From: Deltaproteobacteria bacterium
GTDB lineage: Bacteria > Desulfobacterota > Desulfobulbia > Desulfobulbales > SURF-16
Reading direction: 5' to 3'
Assembly (NCBI GenBank): GCA_029939635.1
Contig: JAOZSN010000079.1
Coordinates: 3,534-13,462, forward strand
Length of the DNA: 9,929 nt
In this document: positions 1-6,165 of the stretch, piece by piece
Numbering within the stretch: the first letter of the stretch is position 1
How the letters are laid out: each line of letters starts with the position of its first letter
Program-made: the position numbers and the translations under genes
Notes under the pieces: generated by a model
Seen by the model: the letters and a program-made list of their open reading frames with translations, nothing else
Told to the model about the DNA's origin: nothing
The model's database searches: none

Positions 1-274
1 TAAAATCATGGAGTTTATAGTGTTAGGCGAATGTGGAACAGTAGGCACTGACATTTTTTAGGTCGCAACACATAAAGCTAAAAGGCTTATGCTTGGGGCG
101 TCCCTTTATTTGGTAGAGACGCTTAACCGCCTTTTGATTGAATATGTCGCAGCCCATACCGTAAATTGTATCGGTGGGGTAACAGACGATGCCGCCGTGG
201 CGGAGGATATCAACCGCTTGGTCGATGAGCCGTTGTTGAGGGTTGTCGGGGTTTATGTAAAGCATTGCAACCAA
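1..274 (-). pseudogene. yciO: YciO/YrdC/Sua5-family protein, N-terminal part, interrupted by an in-frame stop
   Basis: The reading frame from 274 encodes 83 residues that closely resemble the start of E. coli YciO: YINPDNPQQRLIDQAV near the N-terminus, GGIVCYPTDTIYGMGCD (the conserved YPTDT nucleotide-binding region) and a later KHKPFSFMCCDL block. The family relates to threonylcarbamoyl-AMP synthases acting in tRNA t6A formation, but the specific role of YciO is less certain. Members are about 200 residues, so this product is less than half length. The TAA stop lies at 23-25. The same frame continues past it to the window edge as HYKLHDF, which lines up without a gap with the AYRLMK-type segment that follows in homologues. 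I therefore read it as a nonsense-mutated gene, though a short functional product or a sequencing error is possible. The start is either TTG at 274, which matches the E. coli start in register, or ATG at 265. Neither has a clear Shine-Dalgarno. A weak minus-strand -10 (TACAAT, 285-290) lies just upstream. Confidence 0.65.
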
Positions 275-320
275 CTGGTTATTTATTGTATGTTGTTAAA
301 GATACTATCGGAATATATCT

Positions 321-353
321 GGTCTGCCATTTTCGGCAGGCCTTTTCTTTTTT
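321..353 (+). terminator. Intrinsic terminator reading rightwards, upstream of guaB
   Basis: An 8-bp GC-rich stem (GGTCTGCC at 321-328, GGCAGGCC at 335-342, one G-U pair) encloses a 6-nt loop. It is followed directly by a T-rich tract (343-353, ten T in eleven bases). The T-tract is on the plus side only, so it ends rightward transcription. No plus-strand gene lies upstream within the window. It may end a transcript antisense to the yciO-like gene, or act as a leader element if guaB has a second, upstream promoter. Confidence 0.65.
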
Positions 354-401
354 CATATCAGCAGTGACTTGTTAATAGAATTTAACGACAGTTTCAAGTT
401 A

Positions 402-413
402 TTCCCATGGGAA
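402..413. promoter_or_regulatory. 12-bp perfect palindrome over the guaB -35 box (candidate operator)
   Basis: TTCCCATGGGAA is an exact 12-bp palindrome that coincides with the proposed -35 element. Its position would allow a dimeric repressor to block the promoter. It does not resemble the E. coli PurR operator, and no regulator can be named. It could be chance. Confidence 0.3.
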
Positions 414-430
414 ATTTGATGCTGTATACT
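402..430 (+). promoter_or_regulatory. Candidate sigma-70 promoter of guaB
   Basis: TATACT at 425-430 is a near-consensus -10 box. TTCCCA at 402-407 matches four of six -35 positions with a 17-bp spacer. Transcription would start near 437, giving a leader of about 22 nt with the AGGGGG ribosome binding site at 446-451. This is inferred from pattern alone. Confidence 0.5.
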
Positions 431-458
431 TAACACTGTAGTACTAGGGGGATAATAT

Positions 459-1910
459 ATGCTTGTAGATACCATTGAACACGCCTACACCTTTGATGAC
501 CTCCTGCTTATGCCGGGAGACTCGGATGTCTTGCCCGATGCGGTCAATTTGTCTACTCGTCTCACCAAGACCTTAAACCTCAATATTCCCTTGGTCAGTG
601 CGGCCATGGATACGGTAACGGAACACCGCTCAGCCATTACCATGGCTCGGGAAGGGGGGGTAGGTATTATCCATAAAAATATGGATCTTGACCAGCAGGT
701 ACTGGAGGTCAAGAAGGTGAAGAAATCAGAATCAGGCATGATTATTGACCCGGTTACCACCGAGGCCAACAGTACCGTGGCTGATGTGCAGAATATTATG
801 CATAACTACCGTATCTCCGGGGTGCCAGTTTTAAAGAACGGCAAGCTTTGCGGTATTGTGACCAACCGTGATTTGCGCTTTGTCTCTGATCCGAATCTAC
901 GTGTCAGTGATGTGATGACCAGCAAAAACCTGGTTACGGCCAAGGCAGGCATTACCTTAGAGCAATCCAAGGGGTTACTTCACGAGCATCGCATTGAGAA
1001 ATTGTTGGTGGTTGATGATGGTGGCAACCTTACCGGGCTTATCACCATTAAGGATCTTGAAAAGATCAAAAAATATCCTTATGCTGCCAAAGATACCCTC
1101 GGTCGTTTATTGGTGGGCGCCGCCATTGGCGTGGGTACACCTATGGAGAACATAGAGCGTCTTATCGAGGCTGGTGTTGATATCCTAGGCCTTGATTCTG
1201 CCCATGGCCATTCTCGTAATGTGCTGCGCACCCTTGAAGCGGTAAAAGACGCGTTTCCCATGGCCCAGGTTATTGCTGGTAATGTGGCCACTGCTGAAGG
1301 TACAGAGGCCTTGATTAAGGCTGGTGCTGATTGCGTTAAGGTCGGCGTGGGGCCGGGTTCCATTTGTACCACCCGTATTGTTGCAGGTGTTGGTGTGCCG
1401 CAGTTGACGGCCATTTCCAATTGCTCCAAGGTGGCGGCTAAATATGATGTGCCTATTATTGGTGATGGTGGCATCAAACATTCTGGCGATATTACTAAGG
1501 CTATTGGTGCTGGTGCTGATGTCATTATGGCTGGTGGTCTTTTTGCCGGCACCGAAGAGTCTCCTGGCGATACTTTTCTCTTCCAGGGCCGCTCTTATAA
1601 GGGCTATCGCGGGATGGGTTCCCTTGGTGCCATGAAAAAGGGTAGCAGTGACCGTTATTTTCAGGATAAATCTGCTAAATTTGTCCCAGAGGGCATTGAG
1701 GGCAAGGTGCCCTATAAAGGCCCCCTCACCGATATTATATATCAGCTCATGGGTGGCTTGCGCTCCGGTATGGGTTATGTTGGTTCTGCCACCATCCGTG
1801 AGTTGCAGATCAAGTCCCGTTTCGTGCAGATCAGCCCGGCAGGTCTTAAAGAAAGCCATGTCCATGATGTTATCATCACTAAAGAGGCACCAAATTATCG
1901 GATGGGATGA
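459..1910 (+). CDS. guaB: Inosine-5'-monophosphate dehydrogenase
   Basis: This enzyme oxidises IMP to XMP with NAD+ in the cytoplasm, the committed step of guanine nucleotide synthesis. The 483-residue product has normal family length. The N-terminal TIM-barrel start contains TFDDLLLMPG and PLVSAAMDTVTE. Two CBS domains are inserted in the barrel (about 94-143, ending in GIVTNRDLRF, and about 150-205, ending in GLITIKDLEK); in this family they bind purine nucleotides as regulators. The catalytic loop GVGPGSICTTRI carries the nucleophile Cys303. The GDGGIKHSGD and FAGTEESPG blocks bind the IMP phosphate. The mobile flap has the Arg399-Tyr400 pair in SSDRYFQ. The ATG at 459 follows a strong AGGGGG ribosome binding site at 446-451 (7-nt gap). 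guaA follows on the same strand after 111 nt, so the two probably form a guaBA operon. No lesions are seen. Confidence 0.98.
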   Translation: MLVDTIEHAYTFDDLLLMPGDSDVLPDAVNLSTRLTKTLNLNIPLVSAAMDTVTEHRSAITMAREGGVGIIHKNMDLDQQVLEVKKVKKSESGMIIDPVTTEANSTVADVQNIMHNYRISGVPVLKNGKLCGIVTNRDLRFVSDPNLRVSDVMTSKNLVTAKAGITLEQSKGLLHEHRIEKLLVVDDGGNLTGLITIKDLEKIKKYPYAAKDTLGRLLVGAAIGVGTPMENIERLIEAGVDILGLDSAHGHSRNVLRTLEAVKDAFPMAQVIAGNVATAEGTEALIKAGADCVKVGVGPGSICTTRIVAGVGVPQLTAISNCSKVAAKYDVPIIGDGGIKHSGDITKAIGAGADVIMAGGLFAGTEESPGDTFLFQGRSYKGYRGMGSLGAMKKGSSDRYFQDKSAKFVPEGIEGKVPYKGPLTDIIYQLMGGLRSGMGYVGSATIRELQIKSRFVQISPAGLKESHVHDVIITKEAPNYRMG

Positions 1911-2021
1911 GGTGAAAGATAGAATGTGATGAAGTACAGAAATAGAGAAGTAAAGAAATAAAGAATGGGCGGAAAATCTTTAATAAAGATAACTTCCTAA
2001 AAAATCGAGCATCTACGAAAA

Positions 2022-3572
2022 ATGAATATCCATAGCGAAAAAATTATAATTATTGATTTTGGTTCCCAGACCACCCAGCTTATTGCCCGCCGTATTCGTG
2101 AGCATAAGGTCTATTGTGAGATTCACCCATATACCACAGATCTTGCCGTCATCAAGGAGCTTGCCCCCTCGGGTCTCGTTCTTTCTGGTGGCCCGTGCTC
2201 TGTGTATGAAAAAGATGCACCCAAGTGTGATGCCGGTATTTTTGCGTTGGGTATCCCGCTCTTAGGCATCTGCTATGGTGCTCAGTTGATGATCCAGGAG
2301 ATGGGTGGTCAGGTGGTGCAGGCAGACAAACGTGAGTTTGGTAAGGCTGAGCTTGATATTACTTATTATGACGGCCTCTTTGCTGGCATGGACACAGACA
2401 CTGGTAGTCGCCAGGTGTGGATGAGCCATGGTGATCGCATTGAAGAGTTGCCCCCTGGTTTTGAGGTCTCGGCCAGCAGTGGCCATTCACCCTATGCCGC
2501 CATCCGTCATGGGGAAAAGAAACTGGTGGGTGTGCAGTTTCATCCAGAGGTCGTTCATACCCTCATTGGCACCGAGATCCTGCAAAATTTTGTCTTTAAG
2601 ATATGTGGCTGCTCATCGTCTTGGACCATGGAGTCCTTTGTCGATACCACTGTTGAGGCCATTCGTGAAAAGGTGGGGAAAGATCAGGTACTTTGTGCTT
2701 TATCCGGTGGCGTTGATTCTGCCGTGACAGCCGCCCTTATTCATCGTGCCATTGGTGATCAGCTAACCTGTATCTATGTTAATAACGGTCTGATGCGGAC
2801 CAATGAAACCAAGAGTCTGCTGGCCTTTTTTGATAAGACCACCCATCTTAAGGTCATTGATGTGGATGCCACTGATTATTTTCTTGAAGAGCTGGCTGGG
2901 GTGGTTGACCCAGAGATTAAGCGTAAGAAGATTGGTTATGGCTTTATAAAAATATTTGAGGAAGAGGCCACAAAACTTGGCGATGTCAAGTATCTGGCCC
3001 AGGGTACACTCTACCCTGATGTTATTGAATCTGTGGCCTTAGGCGGTCAAACCGTGATTAAATCTCACCATAACGTTGGTGGGCTGCCAGAGATTATGAA
3101 GCTTGATCTCATCGAGCCGCTGCGCGAATTATTTAAGGATGAGGTGCGTTTATTAGGCCTTGAGCTTGGACTACCTGAGGAGGCCATTAATCGTAAGCCT
3201 TTACCTGGCCCTGGTCTTGGTATCCGTATCATGGGCGAGGTAACTAAAGATCGTCTTGATATTCTGCGCCTGGCTGATGTTATTGTTTTGGAAGAGATGA
3301 AGACTGGTGGTTATTATCGCAAGGTATGGCAGTCTTTTGCGGTGTTATTACCCATCCAGACCGTGGGTGTTATGGGTGATGAGCGAACCTATGAAAATGT
3401 TATTGCCCTGCGCTGTGTGGACAGCTTGGATGCCATGACCGCTGACTGGTCGAAATTGCCCTATGAGTTGCTGGGGGCTATCTCTAATCGTATTATTAAT
3501 GAGGTTCGTGGTGTGAACCGGGTGGTATTTGATATTTCATCGAAGCCTCCCTCCACAATAGAATGGGAATAG
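2022..3572 (+). CDS. guaA: GMP synthase (glutamine-hydrolysing)
   Basis: This enzyme converts XMP to GMP using ATP and glutamine-derived ammonia, the step after GuaB. The 516-residue product has the standard three-part layout. A class I glutamine amidotransferase occupies about residues 8-195, with nucleophile Cys84 in LLGICYGAQ and His174/Glu176 in GVQFHPEV. An ATP pyrophosphatase domain follows, with the P-loop SGGVDS at 228-233. The C-terminal dimerisation domain contains KPLPGPGLGIRIMGE and ends in the typical SKPPSTIEWE. The start is set by homology (MNIHSEKIIIIDFGSQTTQ) because no good Shine-Dalgarno precedes it. The upstream 111 nt is purine-rich, with only a weak 6-bp hairpin at 1976-1990, so transcription from guaB probably continues into this gene. 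The stop codon is followed one base later by a palindromic element, which has left the C-terminus intact. Confidence 0.98.
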   Translation: MNIHSEKIIIIDFGSQTTQLIARRIREHKVYCEIHPYTTDLAVIKELAPSGLVLSGGPCSVYEKDAPKCDAGIFALGIPLLGICYGAQLMIQEMGGQVVQADKREFGKAELDITYYDGLFAGMDTDTGSRQVWMSHGDRIEELPPGFEVSASSGHSPYAAIRHGEKKLVGVQFHPEVVHTLIGTEILQNFVFKICGCSSSWTMESFVDTTVEAIREKVGKDQVLCALSGGVDSAVTAALIHRAIGDQLTCIYVNNGLMRTNETKSLLAFFDKTTHLKVIDVDATDYFLEELAGVVDPEIKRKKIGYGFIKIFEEEATKLGDVKYLAQGTLYPDVIESVALGGQTVIKSHHNVGGLPEIMKLDLIEPLRELFKDEVRLLGLELGLPEEAINRKPLPGPGLGIRIMGEVTKDRLDILRLADVIVLEEMKTGGYYRKVWQSFAVLLPIQTVGVMGDERTYENVIALRCVDSLDAMTADWSKLPYELLGAISNRIINEVRGVNRVVFDISSKPPSTIEWE

Positions 3573-3699
3573 GAAAATTGGTCGTCAGCACCGCATCTTC
3601 GGAGTCGTTGCTTACCTGCCCGTTTAGGGCTTCTCACATAGTGTTACTATGCTTCGAAGCCCTAAACGAACAAATCTACGGCATTGACGACCAATTTTC
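3573..3699. repeat. 127-bp nested palindromic element after guaA
   Basis: Three inverted repeats are nested around one centre. The outer arms are a perfect 15-bp pair (GAAAATTGGTCGTCA at 3573-3587, its complement at 3685-3699). The middle arms are a perfect 13-bp pair (CGTTTAGGGCTTC at 3621-3633, its complement at 3656-3668). The central hairpin is CATAGT-GTT-ACTATG at 3637-3651. The DNA between outer and middle arms is unequal (33 nt left, 16 nt right), with weak similarity between sides (CCGCATCTTCG against CCGTAGATTTG on the complement). No T-tract follows on either strand, so it is not a classic terminator. It resembles a non-coding miniature mobile or REP/MITE-like repeat, but only one copy is in this window, so that identity is an inference. 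Confidence 0.7.
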
Positions 3700-3883
3700 G
3701 CGCAAAGTTGAGTTAAAGTTTAATTATTTTCGAGCTGGGAAAAAATATTTGTAGGTAAAGTTTAAGCCAATTTAATGAAAAACTGGAAGTGCTTGGTTTT
3801 GACCTTAACGGTGTTGTCGTAAAAAAATTAAAATCGTTGCCTCGTTAATCTTGAGCCTTCAACCTAGACATCTTAAAAAAAAC
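3700..3883. other. AT-rich intergenic DNA with fragmentary reading frames
   Basis: Together with the preceding palindrome this makes a gene-free stretch of 311 nt between guaA and the NYN gene. It is rich in A/T and has no convincing gene. Two short frames look faintly protein-like. ATG 3775 encodes a 15-residue peptide resembling the start of a secreted protein (MKNWKCLVLTLTVLS). An overlapping frame without a start codon encodes FNEKLEVLGFDLNGVVVKK and stops at 3846. They could be gene remnants or chance. TTGACC at 3799-3804 resembles a -35 box, but no -10 box lies at a proper distance (TAAAAT at 3829 is 24 bp away). Confidence 0.4.
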
Positions 3884-4663
3884 ATGCTTAAAACGGGAAT
3901 TTATGTAGACGCTGAGAACATCCGCCTCTGTGGTGGGTATGGTATGAGATATGACATCCTGGTGGATTTTGCCAATACAGGCCACTCTGTTATGTTGCGG
4001 GCGAATTCCTATCTGGCTGAAGACCAGAAACGGACTGAGGAGGATGCTGAGTATCGTCATAAATTGTATGCCTACCATGATGTGTTGCGAAAATGTGGTT
4101 TTAAGGTCATTAAAAAATATGTCAAACGGTATGTGGATGAAGATGGTGTGGTGACCACCAAGGCCAATGCCGATATGGATCTGGCCATTGATGCCATCCT
4201 TCAGGCTCGGAATCTTGACAGGGTTATCTTGCTCACCGGTGATGGTGATTTTATTCGCCTGATCACTGCCCTGCAGAATAAAGGCTGCCGGGTTGAGGTG
4301 ATTGGTTTTAATAATGTCAGTAATGATCTGCGCGAGGCGGCTGATTATTATATCTCCGGTTTTTTGTTGCCAGGGTTACTGCCCTTTGCTCCTGATCTGG
4401 AGAGCGAGAATAGCCAGCGCGGCGTGGTGGCCACCTATAAGCAGGATCGTGGGTTTGGCTTTTTTCGGTATTTCGTCCTGGCTGCCGATGGCCTGCAAGC
4501 TAAAACCGTTTTTTTTCACTGCTCGAAATCGAGCCATGAGCATGAATCCCATATCTTTGGCCAGCGTGGTAATATCTTTGAATTTCAAATCGTGCCCACC
4601 TCGCGGGATGCCAATAAGGTGGAAGCGCAAAATATCCGTCTGTTGAACGCTAACGATTATTAG
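3884..4663 (+). CDS. NYN (LabA/DUF88-like) domain protein with C-terminal cold-shock-like domain
   Basis: The 259-residue product has two parts. Residues 1 to about 170 form a NYN/PIN-like nuclease fold. The acidic site residues are visible: Asp9 and Asn12 in GIYVDAENI, Asp97, Asp99 and Asp103 in NADMDLAIDA, and Asp120/Asp122 in LLTGDGDF. Families with this site include metal-dependent RNA nucleases, although many LabA-like members are uncharacterised. From about residue 179 comes a cold-shock-type OB fold: RGVVATYKQDRGFGFFRY contains an RNP1-like GFGFF strand, followed by KTVFFHCSKSS and a terminal VEAQNIRLL strand. Such domains bind single-stranded nucleic acid. The combination suggests cytoplasmic RNA cleavage or processing, which is inference. 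ATG 3884 is chosen because family members start just before GIYVDAEN. An upstream TTG at 3851 would add eleven unlikely residues. No good ribosome binding site is visible for either. It is probably a single-gene unit. Confidence 0.85.
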   Translation: MLKTGIYVDAENIRLCGGYGMRYDILVDFANTGHSVMLRANSYLAEDQKRTEEDAEYRHKLYAYHDVLRKCGFKVIKKYVKRYVDEDGVVTTKANADMDLAIDAILQARNLDRVILLTGDGDFIRLITALQNKGCRVEVIGFNNVSNDLREAADYYISGFLLPGLLPFAPDLESENSQRGVVATYKQDRGFGFFRYFVLAADGLQAKTVFFHCSKSSHEHESHIFGQRGNIFEFQIVPTSRDANKVEAQNIRLLNANDY

Positions 4664-4697
4664 TTGCTATGCTTTTGGTTCGTAATCCCACCCTCTG

Positions 4698-4721
4698 TGT
4701 AGGAGCAAGCTCGCTCCTACA
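4698..4721. repeat. REP-like palindrome, possible terminator of the NYN gene
   Basis: A 9-bp perfect stem (TGTAGGAGC at 4698-4706 and GCTCCTACA at 4713-4721) surrounds a 6-nt loop AAGCTC, itself nearly self-complementary. It lies 34 nt after the NYN gene stop and is followed by TAAAAATTC rather than a T-tract, so termination would be weak. The TGTAGGAGC...GCTCCTACA form resembles widespread REP (repetitive extragenic palindromic) sequences best known in Pseudomonas and other gammaproteobacteria. It may act in mRNA 3'-end protection or weak termination. Confidence 0.6.
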
Positions 4722-4877
4722 TAAAAATTCTATTCATCCCCCTCCCTCCCTATTTTTTAAACTGTTCCTTTTATTTCAACCTGTTGTTGTTGTATTATAG
4801 CTGGAGAAAAGTCTGTCCATTGGTTTTTCCTGTTCTCGGCAGTCTTATGTTCTCAACCTATACCTCAGGTTCCCCCT

Positions 4878-6137
4878 ATGTCCTCTGCTTACCATGACGT
4901 TGCTGATCCCCAGGTTGCTACCCAGCTTCTTGGTGCGGTGTTACGTATTGCTGATACCATAAATGAAAAGAGTCTAAGCTCTGAAAAGAGGATGGGTAAG
5001 ATCCTGACTGTTGTTTTGGGGTATTTAGATGCGGAACAAGGATCTATCATGGTGCTGGATCGACGCAAATTGGTGGTTCGGGCTGCCTCGCGGAAGCATA
5101 TTATTGGTATGACTCAACCCTTGGACTCTCCTTCTGTGGCTGCCTGGGTGGCCCGAGAGGGTGAAGCCCTTTTTATCCCAGATATCAGTAAGGATGATCG
5201 TTTTCCCACCCGCGCTTCGTCATCGTATAAAAAAAATTCTCTGCTCTCTGCCCCTATTTTACATCAGGGCAAGGTGATGGGAGTTCTCAATGTGACTGAT
5301 AAGGCGGGTAAGCATGATTTGTTCAAGGAAGAGGTTAAGCTGCTTCTCCATTTTAGCTCGATCATTCTCTGGTCTCTGGTGTTGGAAGATCTGCAGGGTA
5401 AATTAAAAAAACAGCGAGCTACCCTGCGCAAACGAAATACGGAGTTGCATCGCCAGGAAGAGCTGCGCAACCAGCTCACGGCCATGCTGGCCCATGATTT
5501 GAAAAACCCACTGGCTGAGGTTATCGCCAATTTGGATATCCTCTCCTACTCGGTGCAGGGTGAGGAAAAAGAGTTTATCGAAGGGGCTCAGACCAGCTGC
5601 GATCAGGCCGTACGTATGGTGAGTAACCTGGTGAGTGTTGATAAAATTGCCGATGATAAGCTGCAGCTATTGCGTGAAGATCTGCAGCCTTCGGCCCTCC
5701 TCCATGAGGCCGTGGCAGGGCTGCGGGCCATGGCTCAGTTGAAAAATATTGAGCTACAGCTCAGCTGTGAAGAGGACTTGCCGGTCTTGCAGCTTGATCG
5801 CACCCTGATAATTAGGGTTATTCAGAATTTATTGGCCAATGCTATCAGCTATTCAGAGCAGGAGACCAGGGTTTCCTTGGCTTGCCGCAGGCAGGATGAG
5901 GATAATCTTCTCCTTGCTGTCGCAGACCAGGGGCCAGGAATTCCCGAGGGTATGAATGAGGTTGTCTTTGACAAGTATGCCAGGCTCTCCTCTATGCAGG
6001 CTGACGTTGTCGGTAATGGCCTTGGTCTCCACTTTTGTAAATTAGCCATAAAGCTGCATGGTGGGAAAATCTGGGTGGAAAATTTGCCAGAGAAGGGTAG
6101 CTGTTTTTATATCAGTCTGCCGCTGAATAATAAGTAG
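4878..6137 (+). CDS. Soluble GAF-domain sensor histidine kinase
   Basis: The 419-residue product is a two-component sensor kinase without membrane segments or signal peptide, so it should sense a cytoplasmic or diffusible signal. Residues about 38-165 form a GAF domain (GSIMVLDRRKLVVRAA, a central SVAAWVAREGEALFIPDI segment, SAPILHQGKVMGVLNV). A charged coiled coil (about 170-200) links it to the HisKA domain, where His206 in MLAHDLKNPLAEV is the expected phosphorylation site. The HATPase_c domain has an N box (Asn317 to Asn321 in IQNLLANAIS), a G1 box (DQGPGIP, Asp350) and a G2 box (GNGLGLHFCKLA, 379-384). All key residues are present, so it should be active. The ligand is unknown. ATG 4878 follows a weak AGG at 4867-4869. 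The 214-nt upstream gap contains only a REP-like hairpin and a weak -10-like TATTAT at 4793-4798. A receiver-domain gene starts 28 nt after the stop, so the pair is likely cotranscribed and cognate. Confidence 0.93.
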   Translation: MSSAYHDVADPQVATQLLGAVLRIADTINEKSLSSEKRMGKILTVVLGYLDAEQGSIMVLDRRKLVVRAASRKHIIGMTQPLDSPSVAAWVAREGEALFIPDISKDDRFPTRASSSYKKNSLLSAPILHQGKVMGVLNVTDKAGKHDLFKEEVKLLLHFSSIILWSLVLEDLQGKLKKQRATLRKRNTELHRQEELRNQLTAMLAHDLKNPLAEVIANLDILSYSVQGEEKEFIEGAQTSCDQAVRMVSNLVSVDKIADDKLQLLREDLQPSALLHEAVAGLRAMAQLKNIELQLSCEEDLPVLQLDRTLIIRVIQNLLANAISYSEQETRVSLACRRQDEDNLLLAVADQGPGIPEGMNEVVFDKYARLSSMQADVVGNGLGLHFCKLAIKLHGGKIWVENLPEKGSCFYISLPLNNK

Positions 6138-6165
6138 GGAATTACAGGGAATATTGTAAAAACGT

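Noticed and set aside
1079..1552. 157-residue minus-strand frame inside guaB
   Set aside because: It is a shadow of the guaB frame, low-complexity in Ala, Pro and Ser, with no start signal.
1185..1865. 226-residue minus-strand frame inside guaB
   Set aside because: It is antisense to an unmistakable guaB coding frame. Its composition reflects the complement of guaB codons and shows no motif.
1976..1990. 6-bp A/T-rich hairpin between guaB and guaA as a terminator
   Set aside because: The stem is only ATCTTT/AAAGAT with a 3-nt loop and no T-tract, so it is too weak to end transcription.
3573..3699. Reading the nested palindrome as the guaA intrinsic terminator
   Set aside because: No run of T follows the inner or outer stem on either strand, and the unequal internal spacers do not fit a simple terminator.
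3563..3754. 63-residue plus-strand frame starting inside the end of guaA and running through the palindromic element
   Set aside because: It overlaps guaA, is made mostly of the inverted-repeat sequence, has no ribosome binding site and no recognisable domain. It is best explained as a chance frame across the repeat.
3851..3883. TTG at 3851 as the start of the NYN gene
   Set aside because: The extra eleven residues (MSLQPRHLKKN) are not like family N-termini, which begin just before GIYVDAEN, and TTG has no ribosome binding site.
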